A stretch of DNA of 64,000 nucleotides from Euglena gracilis (taxonomy: Eukaryota; Euglenida; Euglenophyceae; Euglenales). The stretch is taken from contig CP154956.1 of NCBI GenBank assembly GCA_039621445.1, positions 16,869,562 to 16,933,561 on the forward strand. The letters run 5' to 3'. Both the position numbers and the translations under genes were made by a program. Of this stretch, positions 21,855-32,280 are shown piece by piece (within the stretch, counting starts at the first letter, position 1; every line of letters starts with the position of its first letter). The notes beneath the pieces were generated by a model. The model did not search any database, was not told where the DNA came from, and was given only the letters and a program-made list of their open reading frames with translations.

Positions 21855-22056
21855 CTCCACCCTTCGCCCGCCTCAGGTCGTCGTCCCCCGGGTGCTCGCC
21901 CCCGAGCTCCATCGACCCCACCTCCCTCGGCGTCCGGGCCGGGTACCAGCCCAAGGCGGAGGCCCACGCGCCTGTGCCCAATGGCCTGGCCAACGGGCGA
22001 AGTCCCCCGGCTGCCTCCGTCCCCGCTGTGGTCGCCCACGGCCCTGTTGCCAACGT
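21855..22056 (+). CDS. Gene A Ser/Pro/Ala-rich exon
   Basis: Begins directly after the target duplication of a family C MITE (acceptor GGTGGCAG). The frame contains RLRSSSPGCSPPSSIDPTSL, GYQPKAEAHAPVPNGLANG and PPAASVPAVVAHGPVAN. The donor AACGT|GTGGGG gives the phase required by the exon at 22484. GC-rich and clearly protein-like; a disordered linker. Confidence 0.7.
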
Positions 22057-22086
22057 GTGGGGTTTGCCGTTTACGGCGGCAGCTTG

Positions 22087-22467
22087 CAGGCTTGTCCGGG
22101 GGGTCCGGACCACCCCCCCCCCACCTGCCAGGGGGGTCCGGACCGACCCTGGGGGGGTACCCGGGACCCCCCCCCAAAAGGGTCATTTTTTTCCTCCGGC
22201 GCTTCGCGCCGAATTTTTTTTGGCAAATTTTTGCCCAAAAAGTGCCCAAAATGGCACTTTTGGTGGTTTTGGGGGTCAAAAATTTTCGGTCACCCGGACC
22301 GCGCCACTGTTTAGGTGGGGGGGTGTCCCCCCACCCCCCCCCCCCCGGCCCTCGGGGGGGGGGTGTCCGGACCCCCCCCCCCACCTGTCCTTATATCAAA
22401 CCCTGGCAGGCACCCTTTAGCACCCACCCCCCCCCCCCTCCCCCCCCCGTTGGTAAGCACAAGCATG
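22087..22467. mobile_element. hAT-like MITE, family C, second copy
   Basis: Starts CAGGCTTGTCC and ends TTGGTAAGCACAAGCATG. The flanks GCAGCTTG and GTGGCTTG match at 6 of 8. The interior contains family D material (CCTTATATCAAACCCTG at about 22390) and the CGGCGCTTCGCGCCGAA core, so it is composite. Confidence 0.5.
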
Positions 22468-22483
22468 GTGGCTTGCTCTCCAG

Positions 22484-22598
22484 ACTGCCGGCGCATCCAC
22501 AACAAGGGCGTGGCCTTGGTGGGGCAGCAAAGCCACTGCAGAAGTCCGGACGCAGCTTGTTTTTTGAGCGGGCCATGTGCATCATGGAGAACTTCAAG
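22484..22598 (+). CDS. Gene A exon (RSLFFERAM segment)
   Basis: Acceptor TTGCTCTCCAG, donor TTCAAG|GTGTGC. It encodes LPAHPQQGRGLGGAAKPLQK and then SGRSLFFERAMCIMENFK. The shift from Gly-rich linker to a charged amphipathic segment suggests the start of a more ordered region. Confidence 0.65.
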
Positions 22599-22849
22599 GT
22601 GTGCACCGCCCAAATGGTCACCCATGCCCACCACAACAACACAACAATGCAACAATACGCAACAATTGGTGCAACGGTCGAGATGCACGTCTGCTTGTGT
22701 ACCAATATGAGTGTATAGCACAATGTGTGTACCATTACGCTATTTATGCCAGTTACCCCCCCCCTATGTCCAACGACCTCCCTATGTCCAACGGCCGCCC
22801 CCCCCCCCGTCAGAGGACACCTTTTCGGAGGTTTGATGTTTTTTTTCAG

Positions 22850-22984
22850 GTGTGTGAAAACCGGAGGTTTGCCAGCCCTGAAAGGCTTTTCTTCCGCCCT
22901 TGTCCTCTACCCAGCAGCCCATCGTCCATTAAAATGTTCCCTCTGGGGAGTTTTGTGCATTACGAGCGCTCCACCGGGGAGATA
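22850..22984 (+). CDS. Gene A exon (GSFVHYERSTGEI)
   Basis: A strong acceptor (GATGTTTTTTTTCAG) in phase 0 with the preceding exon. It encodes VCENRRFASPERLFFRP, then PLPSSPSSIKMFPLGSFVHY and ERSTGEI. The donor GAGATA|GTGCTC occurs twice in an 18-bp direct repeat, so 23002 is an alternative end adding one repeat unit. Confidence 0.6.
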
Positions 22985-25244
22985 GTGCTCACCGGGGAGA
23001 TAGTGCTTGTTGTTGAAGGAGCTTCACCACACTCCCAACATTCCACCCTGACATTTTCGGGTGTTTGCTAGGTTGTATGATGGAGTGAAGATGGTTGATG
23101 GAATGTAGGGATTGTCGACTGGGTATCTTTGTTTTTTTTTTGTGAAATCCCGCGGCGTGAAGGTACGTTTTGGGTGCTATTTGAGGAAATATTCGTTGAC
23201 AGGGCTGGAAATGGAGGTGCGAAGCGCCGGAAGGAAAATTTTGACCTGTTTGGGGGGGTTTCAGCAAACTTTTTTTTTCCCGACCCCGTGTCCAACGACC
23301 CCCCCCCCCCCAGTCAGAGGACACCTTTTTGGTCACTACCCTATGTCCAACGGCCGCCCCCCCCCCCGGTCAGAGGACAGAGGTTACCGGTCGTTGGGCA
23401 TAGGGGGGGGGGAGGGTACGAGTGTACTAATGGCACATTCCCAGAATATTTCTGTGTCTCGGACATGGTGGAGGCGGTTGGGTGGCTGCAGTATTATTTT
23501 AAAGGCAAAATTTTTTCAATAATTTTAGGTATTTTAAGGCATTTTTTTAACGCTTTTTAATGCATTTAAGGCCTTTTAAGGCGCTATTTTCCACAGCGAT
23601 CCAAGGGCTTTCTGGGCATCGAACCAGGCCCAAAATAATAAAAAGTCAGAAACACGTTTTTTTTTTCGAGTTTTGCTGGATAGACAACGTTTCCAGTGAT
23701 GCCAGAAAGCATTTTCCTGGAGTTTGTTTTCTGGAAAGAGTTTCCTGGAGTTTTTGGGGGGGAATGCATTTCCATTTTTTGATTGGTCAGAGAAAATTCT
23801 GCCGGACCAAGGTGTTTTAAGGCATTTTAAGACATTTTTAAGTACGGATCATCGCGGATATCCACAAACAACAAAGGAATGGCCAAATTTTTTTTGAACA
23901 AGTGAGAATGAGCAATAATATGAAGTTCAGAGATTTTTCTTAGCTTGGCTGGATTTGCACTTAATCTTTTTTATGTTGATTTGCGCATTTGCACAAATCC
24001 ACAAAATTTTTTACGTCGGCTGTATGGCCCCGGGGGGGGGGGGGTTGAAAACATGGTGACAAGATAGTGCGAAAAATGAGCAAAACTCTGTTTTTGGCTG
24101 TATGACCCCTGGGACTTTGGCAAAATATGGTGTTTTTGGGGGGGGTGCGGAAATGGGCTTTGTACGTCGAAACCCCCGGGACCTTCCCCCCCGGAAGCGA
24201 AAAAAAAACACAAAAACGTGGCAGAGGAACGGGGCCTTTACTGCCCTGTTGCTCTTTTCGGCTGTGTCCCCGGTTGCCCTCAAAGTGCTGGCGGTGTGCG
24301 TCCTGGGTGTTTGCTAGACTGTTTCTCTTGTGGCGCCGTGGTGTGGTGTTTTTGGCGTGTTTGTTAAAGCACGGAAAGGAAGAGCCGGGGTGTGTGGATG
24401 TGGTGTGACCAAGTCGGCGAGAAGGCCGCAGGGGAAGGAAGGCCAGTGCGGGGTGTTTGGCAAATGATGCACAGAGGGGAAGAAACAGGGTCTGCAGGGA
24501 ATGAAGGGGACGGGTGTCTCCCACCCAACTTATACCCAGAATCCGCACAACCAGTTTTGTGGCAAAGAACCCAGCGAAAGAAGCCCAACCCTTGAAGGAC
24601 AGAAGTGTGTTTATTTGCGCAAATGTGCGCACCAACATAATTATGTTGGTGCGCGCATTTGCACAAATAACCATAGTTTTGTCATTCAAGAATCGGGCTT
24701 TAGCACCCATGAACGGACGCCGTCGATAAACGGTGTGACAAAGGGGCCGTGACGGCGCGGTCTAGCCCACTGTCCAGAAACATATTTTGGTGGATTTGTC
24801 ACAGCGTTTGTCGACGACGCAAGCTCATGGGCGCAAATGCGCGCACAAACAAAATTATGTTTGTGCAAACAAACATAATTCGGGTTGGTGGGCGCAAATG
24901 CGCAAATAAACGTAAAGAAGAAGGTGTGGCAGAAACACAACCGTCAAACACAGGCAGCAGATGTGGTTCATTTGCGCACTTGCGCACATCCCGTTGTTTG
25001 TGGGTGCAAATGTGCAAATGAACAGCACGAAAAAAAATGCGCAATTTACATCTGGTTCATTTGCGCATTTGCGCCCACAAACAACGTGATGTGCGCAAAT
25101 GCGCAAACGAAGCACCAAAGGAGGAGTAAAAAGCGGTTTCATTTTGGCAGCTACCTTTAGTGGCTTCTGAATGGGTTCAACCCAAAAGACCACACCGTCT
25201 CCTCCGGCACCTGGTATTAAGGTGCCGTTTCTGGTCAATTGACA
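22985..25244. other. Intron region with repeats, no confident exon
   Basis: Contains a GTCCAACGACC element (23290-23415), TTTTAAGGCATTTTAAGGC repeats (23520-23830) and, from 24600, many TTTGCGCAAATGTGCGCA palindromes. A weak candidate exon at 24233-24294 (after GTGGCAG, before GTGTGC) could not be tied in phase to both neighbours. Confidence 0.6.
24600..25112. repeat. Cluster of GCGCAAATGCGC hairpins
   Basis: At least eight copies of an imperfect palindrome built on TTTGCGCAAATGCGCACC and AACATAATTATGTTGG. Further copies lie at 26556-26725, 26850-26995, 27312-27340, 50130-50180, 50325-50352, 52085-52235 and 52545-52570. Spurious open frames rich in CAHLRTP-like words run through them. Confidence 0.8.
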
Positions 25245-25339
25245 GGACCCACAAAAGATGGAGACAGAGGATCTCAAGGTGGGTGCGCAGCTACCCGATG
25301 ACGATACACGTCCACCGGCACCGATTTTGGGATCCCAAG
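25245..25339 (+). CDS. Gene A exon interrupted by a MITE
   Basis: Acceptor CTGGTCAATTGACAG, phase 0. It encodes DPQKMETEDLKVGAQLPDDD followed by TRPPAPILGSQ, an acidic Pro-rich segment. The coding-like sequence runs up to the target duplication of a family B MITE. No GT lies at 25340; the first is GG|GTACCC inside the element (after about 25364). An internal AAG|GTGGGT at 25278 is another possible donor. The end is therefore tentative. Confidence 0.6.
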
Positions 25340-25817
25340 CAGGGAATTTCTTAAGCTGGAGGGTACCCTACCCCCCCCCCCCCCCCCCCCCCCCCGGGGG
25401 GGTCCAGCCCCGCCGCAGCCCCAATCCAGCCAACAGCCCAAATTCGGGCGGGGCGCCCCCCCCCCCCCCCGGGGGTCGACTGAAATAAAGTCGGGTCCAG
25501 CCGGCCGAAGGCCGGGCCAGCCGGCCGCAGGCTGGCCAGCCAACTGGGCTGCCCAGCTCACCTATCCCTGCATTTTTCCCCCTCACCACAGCTTCCTCCA
25601 TCACAGCCCCCCAGCCTTGATCTAGCTCCATCCACCAAAATGTCGAAAATGGCAAAAATGTGTTAGAAAATTTTGGTTTTCACCGACCCAGCCCAGCCCA
25701 GCCCCCTCCAGCCCCCGGGGGGGGGGGTCCAGCCAGCAGCTCGTTTCCAGCCAGCAACCTTTTTGCCAGCCGGAGGCTGGACCCCCCCCCCCGGGGGGGG
25801 CCTTAAGAAAGTCCCTG
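25340..25817. mobile_element. hAT-like MITE, family B
   Basis: Ends CAGGGAATTTCTTAAGC and CCTTAAGAAAGTCCCTG are inverted repeats. The perfect 8-bp duplication ATCCCAAG lies at 25332-25339 and 25818-25825. The interior is made of GGGGGTCCAGCC and CAGCCAGCAGC blocks. No transposase frame. Confidence 0.85.
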
Positions 25818-25869
25818 ATCCCAAGGGCCCTGCCACTGATCTGCGGCCCGGGCTCCGCTGCTGCAGCCC

Positions 25870-25968
25870 CATCAGCTGTTGATCCAGCAGCACCCACCAG
25901 TCCGGCATCCACCTCCCCGGTGCAACAACACCCACCGAAGCGGCCACGTTATTCCCCGCAACTTCCCC
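25870..25968 (+). CDS. Gene A exon (KRPRYSP segment)
   Basis: Acceptor CTCCGCTGCTGCAG (AG at 25825 is an alternative). Donor CTTCCCC|GTAACG. It encodes PSAVDPAAPTSPASTSPVQQ and then HPPKRPRYSPQLP; the KRPR patch could act as a nuclear localisation signal. Its end phase fits the exon at 29119 exactly. The frame stays open to 26525, but the extension has lower GC and no family resemblance. Confidence 0.65.
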
Positions 25969-27677
25969 GTAACGGGCGTGAAACTGGGGGGACGGCCTGG
26001 TGCCAGTTCATGGCAACCGGCAGCCGGAGAAAGGCAGCCCTCAAACACCGTTATTTTGGGTGCAAGGAAGTGGTGAACCTTTACCACTTGATTGGTTGCA
26101 TCAAAGCGGTGGGACTCACTTCCCTCAAATTATGCACAAAAACTGGTGTGTTTTACGTTTTTCAAGGGAAAAATGGTGCAAGAAAACGGACTCCGGCCCG
26201 ACACATCCCGGGTATTTCAGGTGCCAAATTTTGTCTTCTTGTAACGCAGCACTGCTGCAGAAAAAGGGTCCAACAGTCACAGGTCTTTGCACGTCATCAA
26301 TTCATTATGTTTATGTGCCAAACGGATGAGGCCAAAACAGCAGGCCGTGTGGGCCGGGGAACAGCAGTGCAAATGTACACACGTAAGGCAGGCAAATTTT
26401 GGCCACCCATATGCCGCGTTCAACTGAACATTACACACTACCTCTCACCACAAATTTCATCACCGTGTAATTGTGGTGCAAACCAATGGTTGGTGTGTGG
26501 AACAGCGTTCACCAGCCGTCATTGACGAGGAGATGGTATCACACAACTGATGTGTGTTGGTGCGCGCATTTGCGCGCACCAACACATTTTTGTTTGTGTG
26601 CGCTAAGGCTCGTATTTTTACACACTATTTTGAAGCGATTGATTAAATGTTGGCGCGCGCATTTGCGCAAATGCGCAAACAAACATAATTGTGTTTATTT
26701 GCGCAAATGCGCACCAACACGTCCATCACGTTCAAAAACCTCGTAGAATCATGGTCATCATCAGTGTGCTTTAATATAAACATGTTGTTTGTTGCCTCCC
26801 GTTGCACACACCATCCTCATACCAGTTTCCCCAAGATGTTGGTTTGCCCATTTGCGCGCACCAACACATTTCTTTGTGCGCGCGTTTGCGCCCACAAACA
26901 TGCATTTTTACTTTTTATGTTTTGTGTTTATTTGCGCAATTGCGCCCATAAACATAAATTTGTTTATTTGCGCAAATGCGCCCACAAACAGACATCAGTT
27001 GTGTGTGGTTGGCTGACATAGTCTGTGGTGTGTGATGTAAGAAGGTTCCTTGTTTCCTTACGGGCAGCTGCAGTATTCAAGCCACTTCAGGCACCACGTC
27101 AGCACCAGCACCATTTGTCGTAACAGCCGGTGTGTGCTTCTCACCTGTTTGACATACACGGGCACCAGTCTCATCCTCCGCCCTCTTCGCGTCACTCGGT
27201 AATCAACTCGCGTACCAAACTACCGGGAGTTACATCCCTCCAATGCAGGGGTGTAATAGTTCATAAGCTGTCTTCCGTGTGTCAGGCAGGGTACAGGGTT
27301 CCAGAATTTTCGTAAAATTTGCACATTTGCGCAAATGTGCCCATTTCAAAGAAAAAACCCTTAAGTGCGAATCTGGCCGCCTAAGTTTTGGCCAGAAGTG
27401 GCCAAAAATAGCAAAACCGGTGAAAAGTGGGCCGAAATGGCAAAAAGGAGGAAAAACTGGCCAAAAAATGACACCTTCATCGTTCCGCATCGCCCTCCAT
27501 CGCCGAAGGTGCTTTACATCGAGCCCAGAAAGGCCCATGTGTTTCTGTGGCTGCAGGAGGCCTGCTTTTTGCTTCTGACTTCCTTTTAAGCACTTTTGGC
27601 CATCTAGGCCATTTTGGGGGGGCATTTTTGGGGGCCATTTGGCAACCCTTGGCCCTCTGACTGAGCTCCAGGATCCC

Positions 27678-27764
27678 CTGAGGGCCAATTGTGGGAGGGA
27701 GGGGGAGGCAGGCCAAAATTTTTTTTTGGCCTGCCTCCCCCTCCCTCCCACAATTGGCCCTCAG
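27678..27764. repeat. 87-bp near-perfect foldback
   Basis: Left arm CTGAGGGCCAATTGTGGGAG continuing into GGAGGCAGGCC. The right arm is its reverse complement, with AAAATTTTTTTTT at the centre. Confidence 0.85.
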
Positions 27765-27959
27765 GCTTTTAGCACCCGAAAATTTTTTTCAATCTGGACC
27801 CCGAGAGCCAATAACAGGGAGGGGGCATCAACTGTAGGCAAAAAAGCCTGCGCTCCAGGAATGGCTGCAACCAACAGAAAAATGAGATTTTATCGCAATA
27901 TTTTTTTCCTCAAAAACACCTAAAATTAGGAAATTGTCGCAGAAAATGACAATTCTATA

Positions 27960-28155
27960 CCTGTCCCTAACCCTAACCGCATCCCAAACCCAAACCCTGA
28001 CCGTGTCCCGGTTCTATTGTGAACCTAGCGTCTCAAATGCCGGTTTCAGGGATACGGTTAGGGTTGAGGTTAGGGTCAGGGTTAGGGATAGGGTTCGGGT
28101 TTGGGATGGGGATACGGTTTGGGTTAGGGTTCAGGGTTGGGGTTAGGGAGTTAGG
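27960..28155. repeat. Inverted telomere-like arrays
   Basis: CCCTAACCCTAACCG variants (27963-28010) are followed about 50 bp later by TTAGGG variants (28060-28150) on the same strand, a degenerate foldback of telomere-type repeats. Confidence 0.65.
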
Positions 28156-28806
28156 CGTTCCCCCCACGGGTTTTAGGAACGCTGCTGTTAGAAAGGTGGG
28201 GAACACCGGCCCCGGGCGGAATATTGGCCATGCTACTTCTGGAGGTCGGGCCAACCTAGGTCGGCCCGACCATGGTCGGGCCGACCATGGTGTTATCGAC
28301 CTCTCGAGGTCGGGCCGGCCTGGGTCGGCCCGACCTCCACTGTGCCGCATTACCCCCTTTTTTTTGAAATTTAAGCCCCCCCCCCCCCACGTCGGGCCGC
28401 CCTAGGTTGGCCCGACCTCCACTGTGCCGCATTACCCCCCCTTTTTTTGAACTTCTAGCCCCCCCCCCCCGACCAAATTCCTCTCAATTGTTGTTTGGGG
28501 GATTAAACCATTTTGGAGTAAAAATAGGCGAAAATTTCAGAATCTTCCATTTTAATATCTTCCAAAATGGTGGCCAAACGAAATTACTGGGTAACCAAAA
28601 TTAGGCCCAAGGGACCCTCCATCACCCCGTGTAGACCTCCAGGTCCCCCCCCTTGTCTAACGACCACCCCTCTGGTCGGAGACGAACATTGGTTGTTTCA
28701 CCCTCCGTCAGAGCCAAACACTAGTGGTCATTGGGCGGGGGGGGGGGGGGGTAAAGGGGGAGGGTTAGGACAACTGCAGATAAGGATTTGACCCCTAACC
28801 ACAGAC

Positions 28807-29112
28807 CAGGGTTTTTTTTTAGTCGTGGACCCCTGGGGGGGGGAGGGGGGGTTGGTGGGTGGGTGGGTGGGTCCGTCCGAACCCCCCCCCCCTGGTGGGG
28901 GGGGTCCCCCCAGGGGACCCCCCCCCTGGTGGGGGGGGTCCCCCCAGGGGGAGCGGGATATATTTTTCGGTGCCGCAGGCGCCGAAATTTTTTGAAAAGG
29001 TGCTATTTTTTTGGAATTTTCGCGATTTTTGAGTGGACCCCCCGGGAGGCCCCCCAGAGGGTGGGTGGGTGGGTGGGGCGCCCCCTTCCCCCCCTCTTCA
29101 AAAAATCCCTGC
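28807..29112. mobile_element. hAT-like MITE, family A, at a splice acceptor
   Basis: Starts CAGGGTTTTTTTTTAG and ends TTCAAAAAATCCCTG. The duplicated octamers are CCACAGAC (28799-28806) and CTACAGAC (29113-29120). The exon at 29119 starts inside the right copy, after CTACAG, so the element sits exactly at the 3' splice site. Confidence 0.8.
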
Positions 29113-29118
29113 TACAGA

Positions 29119-29192
29119 CGAGCACCAATCCCTGCAGCTCCATTGCCCTGAACCACGACGGAGTGATAGTGGCAAGGATGGAAGTTTTATGG
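29119..29192 (+). CDS. Gene A exon (SDSGKDGSF segment)
   Basis: Acceptor TGCTACAG, donor TTTATG|GTGAGG. The phase fits both neighbours: a split His codon with the exon ending at 25968, and phase 0 into 29259. It encodes EHQSLQLHCPEPRRSDSGKD then GSFM. Confidence 0.7.
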
Positions 29193-29258
29193 TGAGGCAA
29201 CCAGCGCCGTTTCCGTTTCATGACTGTGTGTTCGCATCGGTCGGGGTTGGCCTTGCAG

Positions 29259-29367
29259 AAGAAGGATGCCGAGGACCAGATCTGTTCGCCCAACAGCAGC
29301 AACACCATGACAACACTGCCTTCCACCACCTCATCCTACGTCTCGGCCGATGGCTGCAACATTTTTG
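29259..29367 (+). CDS. Gene A exon just upstream of the OTU domain
   Basis: Acceptor GGTTGGCCTTGCAG, donor TTTTTG|GTGTGT, after a 66-nt intron. It encodes KKDAEDQICSPNSSNTMTTL then Ser/Thr-rich sequence and SADGCNIF. It ends phase 1, as needed by the exon at 31077. Confidence 0.75.
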
Positions 29368-30264
29368 GTGTGTGTCCTCCCCCCCAGGGGTCCCGGGCTG
29401 GAGCTGGGCCCGACCCGGGTTCGAACTAGGTACCAAAAAAAAAATCAAAATTACCAAAAATGCCAATAATACCAAAATCATTGTTTTGACCCCAAATTTT
29501 GCTCTGACCAGTCCTTTTCCAACCCATTTTTGCCCATTTTTTTGCCCCACGTGTGGCCCATTTTTGTACCTCCCAAATCTTCCAGCCGCCCTTCTGGTGG
29601 CTGGGAGGTGGGTCTGGGGCTGGAAAAGGGCTGCTGGCTGGCTGGCTGGCTGGCTGGACCCGGGGTGGGGGGGGTCAAATTTGGGGTCAAGAATGCGGTC
29701 AAATCAAAGCAACGCCCTTGAGGGCTTGGGGAGAGAAGGTAGGAAGTGTGGGGGTGACGGCCCGGAAGAAGATGGGAGGGGGCAGCCAGCAGCCTTTTTC
29801 CAGGCAGCCCAAATTTTCCAGCCTCTGAGCTGGACCTGGGAGCAACGCCCTGGTCTGGTGTCAGCAGGGCGGTCCATAAGGGACGGGAAGTTTTTTTTTT
29901 TTTTTTTTTTTTTTTTCCTCTTTTTTTTTCGTTCAGAATAGGATAACCAAAAGGAAGGAGATACGCTCCCCTTAATTGACCTCCCCCCCTAACCAAGGAT
30001 CGACCGGGACTTGAATGGGGGTTGAAAACCAAAATTCGAAAAACGCATTTTTTGACGCTATGGGCGGATGGGCGATGTTCCAAAAGTGCCAGGAATCACT
30101 TTTTTTCCCGAAGTCGACCCGTTTCGGGCAAATACGGCCACTTTTCGGTCATGGATTTTCAAAAATTTCTCGGCTGTGCCGGGACGGGATTTTTTTTTTT
30201 TTTGCTTAAGGACCGCCCTGGGTGTCAGTGGTGTGTTTTCAGTTGGGCAGGATGGGGTGGGGAC

Positions 30265-30576
30265 CAGGCTTGTGCTTAGTCGGGTGCCTACCCCACGGGG
30301 GAGGGGGTGGGTGCTAGGGGCAGGCACCCCATAGCACCCGATCCGACCCCCCCCCCAGGGGGGGTAGGGTTTTGGGGGGTGCCTGCCCCTAGCAGGCACT
30401 CCCCTCCGACCCCGGCGCCGAAGGCGCCGGGGGGCCCGGAAACGGCCATTTTCAATGAAAATTTTCTGGGTCCAGCCCGGACCCCTATCCCCCCCGGGGG
30501 GGGTGTGCCTGCTAGGGGCAGGCACCCTATAGCACCCCACCCCCCCCCCCCCCCCCGGTTGGTAAGCACAAGCATG
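30265..30576. mobile_element. hAT-like MITE, family C, perfect TSD
   Basis: Starts CAGGCTTGTGCTTAGTCGG and ends GGTAAGCACAAGCATG. The perfect octamer GTGGGGAC flanks it (30257-30264 and 30577-30584). Confidence 0.85.
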
Positions 30577-30891
30577 GTGGGGACCTGGGGGGGGGATGGT
30601 CGAACGGATGGGGAGAGAGTGTAATTCGAATGAGTTGTGCAACAGACACAAAAGTAAAATTGTGACAAATGTTGGAGGATTCCCCAGTGGGGGGGGGATG
30701 GGGAAATTCCAGGAAACCCTATGGGTGGAGAGGGCGTCGACCCCCTTCTTCCGGTTTTTCCGCAGTGATTTTTATGTCAAAACTTATTTGAGTGCCAAGG
30801 AAATAACTACACACATGTGCACGCACACGCACATATAACCCCCTGCCCCCCCCCCCCCCACAAGCACACAACACACAAATCACACATGCAC

Positions 30892-30973
30892 ACGCACACG
30901 CACACACACGCGCGCGCACACACGCATATGCACAAACACACATCACATGCGCGCACACACACATCACGCACGC

Positions 30974-31055
<82 letters not shown>

Positions 31056-31057
31056 AC
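30892..31057. repeat. (CA)n microsatellite
   Basis: CA repeats with interspersed CG steps. The His/Thr and Cys/Val open frames across them are artefacts. Confidence 0.95.
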
Positions 31058-31076
31058 AATTGGTATTCCCCCTCAG

Positions 31077-31131
31077 GAAACCCAGTCCGAGAAGCCAACA
31101 TTAAACAAGGCACCCGAACCCTGGACATCAG
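31077..31131 (+). CDS. Gene A exon, start of the OTU domain
   Basis: Acceptor ATTCCCCCTCAG, donor ATCAG|GTCTGT. In the phase set by both neighbours it encodes NPVREANIKQGTRTLDIR, which runs into LSGLRLKQQEM of the next exon. This is the helix normally found just before the catalytic Cys of OTU domains. A second frame is open but breaks the phase. Confidence 0.75.
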
Positions 31132-31972
31132 GTCTGTGCGTGAAACCATCGAGTTTGATGACTACCTACTCCCTGCATCCAACAATTGCTGTATGACCCA
31201 GTGATCAACCCTCCCCCCAAAAAATAAACCCCCAAAGTCACATTTTTGCGGTCTTCAAAATATTTTGGTGACACCGAACTGGCTTTTTGCACCATAACGC
31301 TACATGTTTGTTTGTGGTCCGCATTCAAGCACACCCAATGCATTTTAATCTCAGGGTTTTCGGCCTCGAGGTGCAATGTGAAAATGAGCTTTAAAAAGGA
31401 TGTCGTTGGAGCAAAGCCATTTAACCACCTTCGTTTTCCAACAAAACTGGGAAAAAATTGGCCCTGAAAACATCATATATAATCCCGTTCGGAATGGGAT
31501 CACATATTGGTGAAAAGCCCTGAAGTCAATGTTGCTCATTTATGCGCGAGGATCTTGAATTTCATCGCAACTCTGCCCCTCCTGAATCAGGGGGGGTATT
31601 TCATATGCAGCTGGAACAACTTGACAAATTACCGCAAAAAAAATGACAGAATGAAACATTTTGACAGGATTTCCTAAACGTTTTCGCAGGGTTTTTAAAC
31701 GTTTGGCATGATTCGCAAAACAGCCCCATTGCATTTTTTCATAAAAGTTTCTCAAAGTTTTTTGTAAATGCTGTCAAAGCGTTCAAATAATTTCTTGAAA
31801 ATATTTCGAAAACTCTGTCAAAAGTTTCAGAACCCTATTCTTTGCCGTTTCATTGCAATTGTCAATCCAACAGGGGAGTTGACTACAATTCCAAATTTGA
31901 CCGCCGGCCATGGTGTTAGAGGTGTTGATGGGCTGATGGGGTGTGGGCAACCCCGGTGGCTTCCCTGTGCAG

Positions 31973-32083
31973 GCTGTCCGGCTTGCGGCTGAAGCAGCAG
32001 GAGATGCGGGACGACGGCAACTGCTTGTTCCGAGCAGTCGCCCACCAATTGTGGGACGATCCCGAGAAACACACCCTCGTCAG
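31973..32083 (+). CDS. OTU domain exon with catalytic cysteine
   Basis: Acceptor GGCTTCCCTGTGCAG, donor GTCAG|GTGATG, phases agreeing on both sides. It encodes LRLKQQEMRDDGNCLFRAVA then HQLWDDPEKHTLV. DGNCLFRA is the hallmark of OTU cysteine proteases: the Cys is the nucleophile, the Asp and Gly help form the oxyanion hole, and the following helix is standard. This is the firmest functional assignment in the window. A CCCGGGAAACTGTCA repeat element starts about 35 bp downstream. Confidence 0.9.
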
Positions 32084-32114
32084 GTGATGTTGTGCGTTGG
32101 GAAGCTTCTACCCA

Positions 32115-32280
32115 CCCCCCCCCCCCTCCCCGGGAAACTGTCATGCCCGAGAACCTGTCAGGGTCCCGCCCGGGAAACTGTCAGGGTCCCCGGTACCGGC
32201 CAACCTGTCAGTATAGGAAGTTGTCAGGGTCCCCGGTACTGGCCAACCTGTCAGGTGACAGTTTCCCGGGGGGGGGGGTA
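32115..32280. repeat. CCCGGGAAACTGTCA repeat element, copy 2
   Basis: Starts CCCCGGGAAACTGTCATGCC and ends GGTGACAGTTTCCCGGG. Internal tandem units of GTCAGGGTCCCCGGTAC lie between. It is a close relative of the tract at 10848-10972, which lies upstream of another gene A exon. Confidence 0.75.

Larger units (their letters stand above)
25969..28806. other. Intron with palindromes and telomere-like repeats
   Basis: No confident exon. It holds GCGCAAATG hairpins (26556-27340), a foldback (27678-27764), telomere-like repeats (27960-28155), GGTCGGGCC palindromes (28240-28430) and a GTCCAACGACC element (28650-28765). Confidence 0.65.
29368..31076. other. Intron with MITE and CA microsatellite
   Basis: No exon. 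It contains GGCTGGCTGGCTGG tandem repeats (29635-29660), a T run (29889-29930), a family C MITE (30265-30576) and a CA repeat (30892-31057). Confidence 0.75.

Noticed and set aside
25920-26525. 201-codon + strand frame extending the exon at 25870
   Set aside because: The first part is coding, but the donor at 25968 fits the next exon in phase. The rest has lower GC and no protein-like pattern. It is kept only as a possible read-through.
31240-31540. Open frames of about 70 codons on both strands
   Set aside because: AT-rich intron sequence without codon bias, splice sites or similarity; both strands are equally open.
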